Origin: Scheffersomyces stipitis CBS 6054
Taxonomy: Eukaryota; Ascomycota; Pichiomycetes; Serinales; Debaryomycetaceae
Length of the DNA stretch: 64,000 bases
Assembly (NCBI RefSeq): GCF_000209165.1
Contig: NC_009046.1
Location: 1,178,001 to 1,242,000, forward strand
Direction: 5' to 3'
Shown here: in pieces, positions 1 through 9,667 of the stretch
Position numbering within the stretch: position 1 is the stretch's first letter
How the letters are laid out: each line of letters begins with the position of its first letter
Program-made: the position numbers and the translations under genes
The notes under the pieces: model-generated
Told to the model about the DNA's origin: nothing
Seen by the model: only the letters and a program-made list of their open reading frames with translations
Databases searched by the model: none

Positions 1-1491
1 TCCAACATCTTCAACAACTCGAATTCAAATGCTATTCCTACTGTAACGGTAAACTCAAACGTTGCCAGAAAGGATGTGCCTGATAGAGTGTCTAATAACA
101 AAACGCCCATCAATAACACGGGTCGTCTAGCTGATGAGGAGGGTAATACTTCTCCTATGTCTGGTGCCTTGTTCAAATCCACGTCTTCTAGTTCTAATTC
201 TGCCACTTCTGCTTCTGTAACTTCTACTTCAGCTACTTCAGTTTCCGGTACTGGTTCTTCTACAACGTCTGCTGCCAGAACTCTTCTGGGAGAAATCGGC
301 TCATTAAAGTCCATACTTCTTCAGAGACTAAGAGCTTCCACACAACACCAACAGCCTCCTCTTCGAGTACAGCAGGCGAGTACATCTTCTTCTTACCACT
401 TAAGCAATGCTCCCCACACCACCAACAACTCGCGTAATCCTTCAAACTCTAATATACAGATAGTGCCTCAACACTATCCGTTGAATCCACACTATACCAT
501 CTACCCACAGAGTGAGTATAGGGGCCCAGACTTGAATCAGAACCAGTCCCAGAATCAAAATCAGCATTCCAAACTGATAACAGAAGAGTCTGCCTCTGCC
601 AATCGCCATTTGTCCATCTTGATGGACCCCTTGCAACCGATGCCTACTCGTAATCCTATTCTAGATGAGCAATCTACCAACTTTAGATTGAGAGCCGAGT
701 CGAAAAGCTACTCTCCTCTTACTGTTGGAGGTGCCAGTGGCCAGTTACCTACCAGTTCTGGGAATGCTAATCAAGCCCAGCAAGCACATGTCACACAACT
801 ACAGCCCCCAGCGCATCTTCATTCACAGCCACCTACTGCAAATGGACCTGGAGGATCACAGCAGAATTCACAGTCTTCGTCTAGATCGTCTATCGTGGAG
901 AAGAAGACAAGCTCTCGTTCTTCCAGCTTGATCAACACTCCTGCTGGTCATGATAGTAGCAAGCCTTCGTATCAGCAGTATCCATTTCCACATGTAAATA
1001 GTCATTCGACTCATTTGCATTCATACCATAACGGCTCGACCAGAACTAATTCTCTTCCAAACCCGCCCATCGACCATAGCGTGACTACACCTTTAACTCC
1101 GCCAGAACCTCCTTCTACCAACCCTTCCTACTTCAACCAAAGAAACTCCTTCACTTCCATGTACGATTCCCATCAACAGCAGGGTCACAATTACAGAGTG
1201 CCTCCTTATTCTCAACAGCCTACGTCCATGCCTAAACCTACAGGCCCTATCACTTCTTCACCAATATCTACTACTTCTCCTCTGAGACTTCAGGAGTCCT
1301 CAGAATTTGCGACCTCCATGTCTAAGAACCAGTTGCCAAGTGTAAGTGAACTAGACAAGTCGATTAAGGGTGCCTCTTCCAATGTTCCGAAGTCGGCTAC
1401 TACCTTACCGCCATTGCATCTGAGCCCTATGTTTGCGTTGTTGAACAAGGACAATGACGATGACAAAATACTCAAGAAGCGTAAAACCTGA
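1..1491 (+). CDS. 3' part of a Ser/Asn/Gln-rich protein of unknown function (5' end outside window)
   Basis: The reading frame is open from the first base of the window to a TGA at 1489-1491, so only the C-terminal 496 or so residues are visible and the true start lies upstream. I do not recognise the protein. It is low-complexity throughout: Ser/Thr runs at 160-290, Asn/Gln/His-rich stretches at 340-560 and 760-1180, and a short acidic then basic tail (DNDDDK followed by KKRKT). There is no membrane segment and no zinc-binding or catalytic motif in the visible part. Such composition is common in the disordered tails of fungal transcription factors and RNA-binding or signalling proteins, so a regulatory role is possible but is only a guess. 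The gene is convergent with UBP2, with about 290 bp between the stops. Confidence 0.75.
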   Translation, partial: SNIFNNSNSNAIPTVTVNSNVARKDVPDRVSNNKTPINNTGRLADEEGNTSPMSGALFKSTSSSSNSATSASVTSTSATSVSGTGSSTTSAARTLLGEIGSLKSILLQRLRASTQHQQPPLRVQQASTSSSYHLSNAPHTTNNSRNPSNSNIQIVPQHYPLNPHYTIYPQSEYRGPDLNQNQSQNQNQHSKLITEESASANRHLSILMDPLQPMPTRNPILDEQSTNFRLRAESKSYSPLTVGGASGQLPTSSGNANQAQQAHVTQLQPPAHLHSQPPTANGPGGSQQNSQSSSRSSIVEKKTSSRSSSLINTPAGHDSSKPSYQQYPFPHVNSHSTHLHSYHNGSTRTNSLPNPPIDHSVTTPLTPPEPPSTNPSYFNQRNSFTSMYDSHQQQGHNYRVPPYSQQPTSMPKPTGPITSSPISTTSPLRLQESSEFATSMSKNQLPSVSELDKSIKGASSNVPKSATTLPPLHLSPMFALLNKDNDDDKILKKRKT

Positions 1492-1779
1492 TTGGGTAAC
1501 AAATGTTTCCTGTCCCATTAATGATAGTTTATAGAATCTGTATGAATACCAATGTATTTTTATTCTGCAATCCATAATAATGAAGTAGACAAGAAACTTC
1601 GTAACTAGCACTGTTGACTGCCAAATGAATAATATATAACTTCCAATCATTCAATATAATTATAGTATTATACTATACGTAAACCAAAAATGTACTTTTA
1701 CTACACAATTCTCTATATTCAAGACCTTGACCTTCACCTTTTGATAATCAGGTAACCAACACTTGCTACTCATTTTTCA

Positions 1780-4700
1780 TCAACATTTATTGATGACCCT
1801 CTTCAATGGATCAACATAATCATTCTCCAACTCATCCTTGACATACACAATGTAGTACGGAGTAGCCGTGTTACCTTCAGCAAAGTTGAAAACCTCCGAG
1901 AACGGAACTTCACTCACTGTTTCGTCGTTATACTTCCTGAAAATGTTACGTTGAGGATCTCGAATATAAACCCAGTAATGGCCATAACTAGCCTCGCCTC
2001 TATGGATAAATATAGCAAAGATGGTGTACCCGATCTTGGTATAGGACGTAAACTGATTGGCTACACTCGCACGTAAAACCTCTAGCCTTGAGTCTATGTC
2101 TAGCAATCTTTGTCTCAAGTTATCGATTTGCTCTTGAATAGCGAAAATTGTATCTGGCTTAATGCCCATTGTTTCGTGAGGGATGATTTTCAGTTCAAGA
2201 TATTTCTTCGTTGTTACAAGTGCATCAATAATGGAGAGTTTGGTTTCGTCATCAATATTGAGAATCTCATTCTTTTGCTCTGTCAATTCTTGGATCTCAG
2301 ACTTCCATTTGAACACTTCACTACGACGACGAAGAATCATCGGATCATCTGTGTCTAGATAACGGTCAAAGTAGATCTTTTCGCTGAAAGGAATTGGCTC
2401 CAAAGACTTGTATGCCATCAATCTTTCGCGATCAAACATAACTCTTTGAACATGAAACTGTAAGATATCCGGTAATTCACTCACAGTGATGGACTTCTTG
2501 GCTAAACCTTCCTCCAAGTTGACAATGTCCTCGTTGAAGAAGTTATCCAATGTGTCGTACATGCTCTTGGGATGGTCGCTGACGTTGATGATCAAACTGA
2601 AAAATCTCTCAATGGAAACACGAGGTTTACCTATAGGATTGTGTTTGTCGTCTATCGGCGTAATAGTTTGCTTGGTCTTTCCATAAAAGAGTCTTTTGAT
2701 GAGGTCATACTGTTCACCGTCGTCATCCAACCGTTCTGGCTCTAGAGCCGTTTCAATCTGGAAGGTGACATTTTCAATACATTCCGTAACATCCTGCTGT
2801 CTACCTACTTCTATTGTACTTTCCATCTGGTCTGTACTGATTGGCAACAACTTAGGACCGTTCTGCACTTCTACATAGTTCAACTGAATTAAGTCCGGTT
2901 CCAGTATAATCATATCTGAGTCTTCTTCGTTGCTGGCATTCTCAATGTGGATGTTGACAATGCTGTTGTGGCTACGAAGACCGCTTTCTTCTTGTTCGTT
3001 GGATATCTCGACATAATCATCACTACTTGGAAGCATTTCTACATCCTCTTCTGGCACTGGCAGTTGTGATGATACTAAGATAGCATTCGTTCTCGTGCTA
3101 TCCTTTCCACTGATAACGTAGTCATCGTCTTCATCAAGAATCTCGATAACTTCAGGTTCTCCTTCAGTTTTGAAATCAACAGGATTGGACAACGGCAAGA
3201 ACGATAGGTAGGCAAGATCTTTCGATGGCTGTACACATCTTTTGTTGGTGTGTATCATTTCATCAAACAAATACCTTAAATGGTACACAAACTGATTGGA
3301 ACGAGTGAGTTCCAATTCCTCGACTTTTCTACCTCCTATTTTTCTCTTCTGGCCCATCTTCTCCTGATTAACATCGTTTTCGTCAAAGGAAAGAATCAAG
3401 TCTCTTAATGGCTTGATACAGAAGTAATACTGTAATAAAGAGTTCAAATAGCAGGTGTTTCCGATATTGTCCAAACCTGCCGGCCAGTTCTCTGCTGGTA
3501 AAAGAGACGAAACTACTTTCCCATTTTTCAAAAAGCTAAACAAAATCTGTGATTTCTTCTCTTCAGCAATGAGCTTCAAGCAGTATCTCAAGATTCTAAT
3601 GTCACTATCGATATCGTTTTTGGACTTCAAAATTAATCGATTCTGGAACCTAGTAATGATTTCAAAGTCAGAGGTGCTCTCATCAGCACCAAAAAGTTCA
3701 AGTGCTTTCTGATAGGTGAAATCTTCCTTTGGAAGTTTGATGATATCAGCGAGTTTTGTTTCAATGTAGTTCAATAAAAGATAGCTCTTTCTGTTCACAG
3801 CTACTGATAACAACGCCTTGTGTAAGAACAAGATCTCACTAGCGTCGTTTCTAAACCCATTAGCCTGTAGAGTGTCGTCCAACTTGAACTCATAAGCAGT
3901 AATGACTACGTCATCTTCAGTAATTTCCTCGATATTCAATTCGTCAAGAGCGATATTTAATGGTATGATTTCATTGTTGATGAACTTCCATAAATTCGAG
4001 GATTTTCTGACTTTAGCAACGGTTTGCAAATGGTTGTTATAGTATTGATAATTCTTGGGGTCGTTTTTGAAGTTGGTTTTATACATAGCTATGATAATGC
4101 CATCATCGATGTTGTCAATATCAGCTGGATCTCTGACATCAATTCCAAGAATGTTCATTGACTCCATATACTCATGGAAACCTATCAAGTCGCCCAGAGC
4201 AGTCAAGTTTTTCAAGTAGGTATTCAACTTGTTGTTCGTGGAAGAGCCGTTTCTGAAGTTAATGGTACTTCTTAAGGAGTCTACGTAATGCAATTTGTTG
4301 GCCGGATCGGACTTGATGGTATTCTCAAAACATTTGATGATAAGCTCGTCCTGAAAATACGAACAGATACTCAAGTTGATCAAGAACGCTAATTGGTTCG
4401 AGTTGTGATTGCGGAAATGGACCTGGTTGATGTGTTTGTCGTATTCACTAATAGTCTTGAATACCAAAGAAAGATTATCGGAGTAAGAGTACAGAGTCTT
4501 GTACTCGTTGTTTTCGATGCTACTACCATAGATTCTTCCTAAGTAGATCAACTCTTGGATCATTCGGATGTACGATTCCTTCAACTCTGGCAACTCTGTC
4601 AAGTTTGGAGGGACTACATCGGACTCTTGTTCGTTCAAAGTGAATGAAAGCTTGTGGAAAAGAAGGTTTACGTCTATTTGCGCATCCATAACCGTGTGGG

Positions 4701-5940
4701 CCAAACTTATCGTCTTGAAAGAGTCTTCTGGTTTCATCAAAATCGGCCCCCTCAACACTTTGATCAAGGTCTTGAAGCAATGGGTTACGTTCGGGATAGT
4801 TTCCGGCGATAAGCTCGGGTGTTTATCTACACCAGCTAGATATCTAGCCTTTATTGTTTCCTGATCTACCAACGGAAGCAAATCTTGTTGCGAGAACTCC
4901 TGGCTATAGATGGTCACTCTTAAAATCTGGTTGCTTGGGCTGTTGGAGCTTTTAAAGAAGGCATCATCAATGATCTGGGGGTCTTCCTTGGGAAGCACAT
5001 GAAGAGCTTCTAAGTCGTCAGAAGAGATTCTCAGTTTAGGAATGATATGATATTCGTGTTTATCAAGAGCACTGGAGATGAATGGATTGGTGTTCGTTTC
5101 GAGAATCGAGATCCGGAAGTGAAATACTGCTTTGGCAGAGCTGCTGGAGCTTGTGTTGACAAGAAGACCTCTTATTGTGGAAAGTGTCTGGTTTCTGTCT
5201 TCATAATCAACTGTCTCCAACGACGGGGAGTAGTTGAGCGAATTGTTTAGAGTAAGAGCTTCATACACAAACAAAGGCGATCCAGCGAGTTTACTTAATT
5301 CTGTGGAGTAATCAAACGGTATACTGTTCAACAAGCTGATGTTGAACTTTTGTTTCATGGGAATCGTCCATTTCATATCATCTAGAATTCTGTTCAACGT
5401 TTTAAACGGATATTCTACGAGTTCAGACGGTGGTAAAACAGTTCGTTCGTATACGCGACCGCTGCTGCCATCAACACTGGTGCCACTTGGCGAAGTGCTG
5501 GTAGTAGGAGTCGAAACTGATTCTGCATTGGACACAGTGTTGTCATTATTGTTGGAGATAGAATTAACGTTTGAGATGGAACTCACGGAATTGATGGAAC
5601 TTACCTTGGAATTGATGTTGGAATTGATGTTGGAATTGACAGTAGAGTTGACATTTGAATTGGTAGACGAATCAAAAAGCGACAAGTTTCCATTTGCAGT
5701 ATTGCTTTGAGGAGAATCGACATATGTGACATCATTGGTATTTTTATCATACTTATCGTCATCTTCATCAACATCAACATCCTCGTATTTCACATCTTCG
5801 ATGACTTCCTTGTTTTCTTTGTCGTTGCTGTCATTGCTGTTTCCATCTACAAATGGATTAGAGGCTGGGGAAGGTAGAGTGATTTCATTTCTGGAGAAGG
5901 CCAGGTCTCCAGAAGACTGTGATTGGTCGTCTCGAGTCAT
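1780..5940 (-). CDS. UBP2: Ubiquitin-specific protease Ubp2 ortholog
   Basis: A 1386-residue protein, somewhat longer than S. cerevisiae Ubp2 (about 1270). The peptidase C19 (USP) catalytic domain is at the C-terminus, as in Ubp2. The Cys box GNTCYLNSLLQ has its catalytic Cys near residue 830, and the His box YGHYWVYIRD lies near residue 1320. Long acidic inserts (IEILDEDDD, YVEISNEQEES) separate the two halves of the domain. The first 150 residues are a low-complexity Asn/Ser/Asp region with short NSN/VNS repeats encoded at about 5530-5680, which probably varies between strains. In budding yeast Ubp2 works with Rup1 and the ligase Rsp5 and trims K63-linked chains. The ATG start (CAT at 5938-5940) is followed by a continuous frame. 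The identification is strong from the two catalytic boxes, the size and the architecture. Confidence 0.9.
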   Translation of the reverse strand: MTRDDQSQSSGDLAFSRNEITLPSPASNPFVDGNSNDSNDKENKEVIEDVKYEDVDVDEDDDKYDKNTNDVTYVDSPQSNTANGNLSLFDSSTNSNVNSTVNSNINSNINSKVSSINSVSSISNVNSISNNNDNTVSNAESVSTPTTSTSPSGTSVDGSSGRVYERTVLPPSELVEYPFKTLNRILDDMKWTIPMKQKFNISLLNSIPFDYSTELSKLAGSPLFVYEALTLNNSLNYSPSLETVDYEDRNQTLSTIRGLLVNTSSSSSAKAVFHFRISILETNTNPFISSALDKHEYHIIPKLRISSDDLEALHVLPKEDPQIIDDAFFKSSNSPSNQILRVTIYSQEFSQQDLLPLVDQETIKARYLAGVDKHPSLSPETIPNVTHCFKTLIKVLRGPILMKPEDSFKTISLAHTVMDAQIDVNLLFHKLSFTLNEQESDVVPPNLTELPELKESYIRMIQELIYLGRIYGSSIENNEYKTLYSYSDNLSLVFKTISEYDKHINQVHFRNHNSNQLAFLINLSICSYFQDELIIKCFENTIKSDPANKLHYVDSLRSTINFRNGSSTNNKLNTYLKNLTALGDLIGFHEYMESMNILGIDVRDPADIDNIDDGIIIAMYKTNFKNDPKNYQYYNNHLQTVAKVRKSSNLWKFINNEIIPLNIALDELNIEEITEDDVVITAYEFKLDDTLQANGFRNDASEILFLHKALLSVAVNRKSYLLLNYIETKLADIIKLPKEDFTYQKALELFGADESTSDFEIITRFQNRLILKSKNDIDSDIRILRYCLKLIAEEKKSQILFSFLKNGKVVSSLLPAENWPAGLDNIGNTCYLNSLLQYYFCIKPLRDLILSFDENDVNQEKMGQKRKIGGRKVEELELTRSNQFVYHLRYLFDEMIHTNKRCVQPSKDLAYLSFLPLSNPVDFKTEGEPEVIEILDEDDDYVISGKDSTRTNAILVSSQLPVPEEDVEMLPSSDDYVEISNEQEESGLRSHNSIVNIHIENASNEEDSDMIILEPDLIQLNYVEVQNGPKLLPISTDQMESTIEVGRQQDVTECIENVTFQIETALEPERLDDDGEQYDLIKRLFYGKTKQTITPIDDKHNPIGKPRVSIERFFSLIINVSDHPKSMYDTLDNFFNEDIVNLEEGLAKKSITVSELPDILQFHVQRVMFDRERLMAYKSLEPIPFSEKIYFDRYLDTDDPMILRRRSEVFKWKSEIQELTEQKNEILNIDDETKLSIIDALVTTKKYLELKIIPHETMGIKPDTIFAIQEQIDNLRQRLLDIDSRLEVLRASVANQFTSYTKIGYTIFAIFIHRGEASYGHYWVYIRDPQRNIFRKYNDETVSEVPFSEVFNFAEGNTATPYYIVYVKDELENDYVDPLKRVINKC

Positions 5941-7239
5941 ATGCTCAGTAGAAGATACAGACAGTGGATAGGACTATGTGACCAGCAGATATGTGGAGCT
6001 GGAAGGAAGTCGTTTGTTAGCAGAATTGTGTATTACAAGAGAAAGAAGCACTGACGGAATTTCTTGTGTGGAGGTCTGGGTTTGTGAGATCTGGCGATGG
6101 CCGCGCGGGTTCCAACCAAAGTATGCTATATATATAGTAAAGACTGTATCGGTTTAGGCAGGTCAGCTGGAGGGTCCAGGCTGTGTATTGATATGAGTAT
6201 AGGGGTATTTAGGAGTAGAGAGTGTGGAGATGGAACGGAGTTAGGTTTATGATAGAATTGTAGAAAGAGCTGCTCGATAGGGGTAGCTGGGAACAGACTG
6301 TGACATTCCTCTAAAAGATATAGAGGTGCAGAATTGCATTACAGGAAAAGATATGGAATTTTAAAGATGATATCTGAAATCGGAGCCAGTCGAATATAGA
6401 AGATATTGTTTCGTCTTGGGAGATTTTCAGTTCACAATTAGATCGCAATCTTGAATCTTACATCTGAAGCCTTTGTATCTCATAATGACGAAAGACTATC
6501 AAAGAAAACAACCAGTAGAAGGAATCAACGACATTCGGTCTTTCTGGAAAGTAAGAAATCCATTTAAAATATGGAATTGATATGAATAAATCTTGAATTA
6601 ACGGCGTATCCTTATTATTCTTCAAAATGTTGCATCTTCAAGTCTGCTGCGTTATCTACATCTGATTTGCACCCACGATTTTTCGCAGCAATTCCGTTGC
6701 AATTCTACGAAATCGTGATTGTTAGTCACGAAAGAACAACGAATCTCTGCTATATTGGTATTTTGCTATATTCAACATCCTCTGATCAGGTTCTGTTCTC
6801 TTCTTTCGGATGCTGATTTATTCTCTTGTACTTCTTCGCTAACAGCATCCAGTTTCCGATACCGCAACGTCACCTCACCGTAAAAAAAGCCAATTGGAGG
6901 AGTTATTCATGCACCTCTAGCTCTTGTCTTTCTGACCCCTTCGATACACCAATTCGATACCACAACATATCCATTCTCTGCCACTTCTCCGTGTATCGGG
7001 GTCTTCTCGTCTTCCCCATAGTACCAAATCAAATTTTCTATCTGCAGTCCATCCATAATTTTTCACTTCTACTGTTCATCTTGAATATTCTATGCTTCGT
7101 ATTCAAGTGAATATACTTACAATTATATTTCTTGAGAACTACAATTGACAGAGGCTGGCTGTATTGTTTGCCACTTCATACTCTACTTCATTTCTTAGTC
7201 TATTTTTCCTTCCATTAATTTTCAGAAAAAGTAGTTACT
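5941..7239. other. Divergent intergenic region UBP2 / BCS1
   Basis: About 1.3 kb serving as upstream region for both divergent genes. It has a TATA-like tract (tatatatag at 6128-6136) 190 bp upstream of UBP2. Two short ATG frames (6484 and 6826) were examined and not accepted. The 18-bp word at 6159-6176 recurs at 42001-42018. I see no RNA gene here. Confidence 0.5.
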
Positions 7240-8571
7240 ATGGCTTCTCCTCCTCCAATAGACTTCGACAAGATCAGAGAGAACTCAGATGGGTCTCTTG
7301 GGTCCATGATAAAGCTGGGCTTCACAGAAGTGATTCTGAATAACCCCTACTTCGCAGCTGGTGGTGGTCTAATGGTATTAGGAACAGGTTTGGCGCTTGC
7401 CCGTCAGGGTATTGTCAAGAGTTCGGGCTTCATCTATCGTCAGTTGCTTGTAGACCTAGAGATTCCTTCTAAGGACAAGTCGTACCTCTGGTTTCTCGAA
7501 TGGATGTCTCAGTATAAACACAGAACGCTGCGTCACTTATCTGTGGAAACTAACTTCGTTCAGCACGATAACGGTTCTGTTTCGACTCGGTTCTCTTTGG
7601 TTCCTGGTCCAGGTAAGCATTTAATCAAGTACAAAGGTGCCTACATGTTGGTTAATCGTGAAAGGTCTGGAAAGTTGCTTGATATGACCAGTGGAACACC
7701 GTTTGAAACAGTGACCTTAACCACATTGTACAGCGACAGAAAGTTGTTCAGCGATTTGTTAGGTGAGGCCAAGCAGCTAGCTTTGAAAGCTAGAGAGGGC
7801 AAGACTGTTTTATACACTTCGTGGGGTCCAGAATGGCGGCCCTTCGGTCAGCCTAGAAAGAAAAGAATGATCGGATCGGTTATTCTCGACAAAAGCATTG
7901 CCGAAGGCATCATTTCAGACGTCAAAGATTTCTTGGACAGTGGAGAATGGTACCATAAACGAGGCATACCCTACAGAAGAGGTTATTTGTTGTACGGACC
8001 ACCTGGAAGTGGTAAGACTTCTTTTATTCAGGCTTTGGCTGGAGAGTTAGACTACAATATCTGCATTTTGAATTTGTCGGAAAGCAACTTGACCGACGAC
8101 CGGTTGAACCACTTGATGAACCACATTCCAGAAAGATCTATATTGTTACTTGAAGATATCGATGCTGCCTTCAACAAAAGAGCTCAGACGGAAGACAAGG
8201 GCTACACTTCAGGGGTTACCTTTTCAGGTTTGTTAAATGCGCTAGATGGAGTTGCTAGTGCGGAAGAATGCATTACCTTCATGACAACTAATCATCCCGA
8301 AAAGCTTGACCCAGCCCTCATGCGTCCTGGCAGAGTCGATTATAAGGTTCTAGTGGACAATGCTACTGAATACCAGGTCAGACAGATGTTCTTACGATTC
8401 TACGAAAACGAGAACGAGCTCTGTGAAGTGTTCATGAACAAATACAGACACCTCCAATTGACAAAGGTCAGCACAGCTCAACTACAGGGATTGTTTGTCT
8501 ACAATAAAAGCAACCCACAGCTGGCCATTGACATGATCGAGACATTGCAGAACCCAAATACCGTGTTCTAG
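7240..8571 (+). CDS. BCS1: Mitochondrial AAA-ATPase Bcs1 (complex III assembly)
   Basis: A 443-residue protein, close to the 456 of S. cerevisiae Bcs1. A single N-terminal transmembrane segment at about residues 35-55 ([14 protein letters not shown]) is followed by the Bcs1-specific domain and an AAA+ ATPase module. Walker A GPPGSGKT is near residue 253, Walker [11 protein letters not shown] near 300, and the arginine-finger region MRPGRVDYK near 360. Bcs1 sits in the inner mitochondrial membrane and translocates the folded Rieske iron-sulphur protein (Rip1) into the cytochrome bc1 complex. Codon 33 is CTG, just before NNPYF. I recall Ser at this place in S. cerevisiae, which fits CUG read as serine. 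The ATG start gives the expected short matrix-excluded N-terminus. Confidence 0.95.
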   Translation: MASPPPIDFDKIRENSDGSLGSMIKLGFTEVILNNPYFAAGGGLMVLGTGLALARQGIVKSSGFIYRQLLVDLEIPSKDKSYLWFLEWMSQYKHRTLRHLSVETNFVQHDNGSVSTRFSLVPGPGKHLIKYKGAYMLVNRERSGKLLDMTSGTPFETVTLTTLYSDRKLFSDLLGEAKQLALKAREGKTVLYTSWGPEWRPFGQPRKKRMIGSVILDKSIAEGIISDVKDFLDSGEWYHKRGIPYRRGYLLYGPPGSGKTSFIQALAGELDYNICILNLSESNLTDDRLNHLMNHIPERSILLLEDIDAAFNKRAQTEDKGYTSGVTFSGLLNALDGVASAEECITFMTTNHPEKLDPALMRPGRVDYKVLVDNATEYQVRQMFLRFYENENELCEVFMNKYRHLQLTKVSTAQLQGLFVYNKSNPQLAIDMIETLQNPNTVF

Positions 8572-8693
8572 ATTGCGAATTAAAACGAGAGTGATCAATT
8601 GAATAATATTGATAGCAAAACATTGCAAAATTTCTAAACCTGTTTATAAACTATAGACCCTTGTATATATCTACATATCTAATCATATCATAG

Positions 8694-8975
8694 TTATCCC
8701 CTGTATTTCTTCATGAGCTTGTCGTGAGCATTTTCCAACCGTGTAGCTGTTATCTGTCCCTTTGCACCCGAACCGCCGTTTTCGGGATTGCTACCTTCGG
8801 CAACCAACTCACTGAGATAGTTGACGTAGATTAAGTATATCAAAAGATCTGAGTTGTCGTTTTTCAACGACTTTTTCTTGGTCACTCTAGACTCTGACTC
8901 TGAATTGAGTTTCAGGGTGAGCATTCGCTTGAAATGCGACTGGTTGTATGTCTTTCGATGCTTTATTTCGGGCAT
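8694..8975 (-). CDS. WIP1: CENP-W / Wip1-like histone-fold kinetochore protein
   Basis: A 93-residue protein with an ATG start (CAT at 8973-8975). It has a basic N-terminus (residues 1-35, rich in K/R), then a compact helical stretch LLIYLIYVNYLSELVAEG and a final helix beginning ITATRLENAHDKLMKKYRG. The order (basic arm, hydrophobic histone-fold helix, short loop, then the I-x-x-x-x-L/V-x-x-A helix and the C-terminal KK-x-R-G) is that of CENP-W, whose budding-yeast version is Wip1 (about 89 residues). CENP-W pairs with CENP-T (Cnn1) in the inner kinetochore. An alternative is another small histone-fold subunit (Mhf or Dpb type), but the C-terminal motif favours CENP-W. It is convergent with BCS1, about 120 bp away, and divergent from ADP1. 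Confidence 0.6.
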   Translation of the reverse strand: MPEIKHRKTYNQSHFKRMLTLKLNSESESRVTKKKSLKNDNSDLLIYLIYVNYLSELVAEGSNPENGGSGAKGQITATRLENAHDKLMKKYRG

Positions 8976-9667
8976 GATATGGTGAATGATTTGATATGAT
9001 ATGAAATGAAAATTGTATGAAATGTATTAAATTTGAAAGAACGAGGCTAAAATTAAACTATACCAGTTGACGGTAAATTGTTATGCAATTATGTATCTGT
9101 TAATCGTCCCAGAGTATTGTCCAGAGTACGCTATTTCTCTGACCTTTCAGACTCAGGAAGTAGATTCTCTAGACCTCTCTGGCAGAATAAACATATACAG
9201 AAATATTCTCGGTTATGTCAGAATCTGCATATATATTATGTAATCAGTGGCTGGGTGCGAAACTTCATAGCCGGAGTAAATAGGGGCAACAAAGAGACCA
9301 AAGAAACGAATATCAATAGCTAATAGAAGTAGAAGAAGCAGTAGTTCCTCCCATATTGGTTTCTTCTTTGGCTGTGTCTACCGCTTTCTGGAATCATTCT
9401 TCTGTTTACTAAAATTATCTCCTTTTTTATAGTTATCACACGTGCTTGATCTCACGTGCCCTATGGAGCCGCCATTCATTCAGAAGCAAAGCCATTCGAG
9501 CATGAAAATAACCTGCTACCCTGACTTTTTTCCTACAGATCCACCAGTTTTCGGCCAATTGCTACTTTATAAGCACAGTTGTGTTAAGACTTTTTCGAGC
9601 TACATATCGGCGAAATTCTGGCTGCGATATTCGCATTTTTGCAGAAACTGATAAGCAGTTTTGAAAC
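8976..9667. other. Divergent intergenic region WIP1 / ADP1
   Basis: About 690 bp of promoter sequence. The only clear element is a pair of CACGTG boxes (listed separately). Short frames here have no recognisable product. Confidence 0.45.
9439..9458. promoter_or_regulatory. Two CACGTG E-boxes upstream of ADP1
   Basis: CACGTG occurs at 9439-9444 and again at 9453-9458, 14 bp apart and about 210-230 bp before the ADP1 ATG. CACGTG is the core bound by yeast bHLH factors such as Cbf1 and Pho4. The paired spacing suggests a real site, but which factor acts here is not known. Confidence 0.45.

Noticed and set aside
6484..7110. Possible two-exon gene: short ATG exon at 6484-6549, GTAAGA donor, GCTAAC branch at 6838 and second frame to 7110
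   Set aside because: The donor and branch are weak, the joined product has no recognisable similarity, and the region is the BCS1 promoter and leader.
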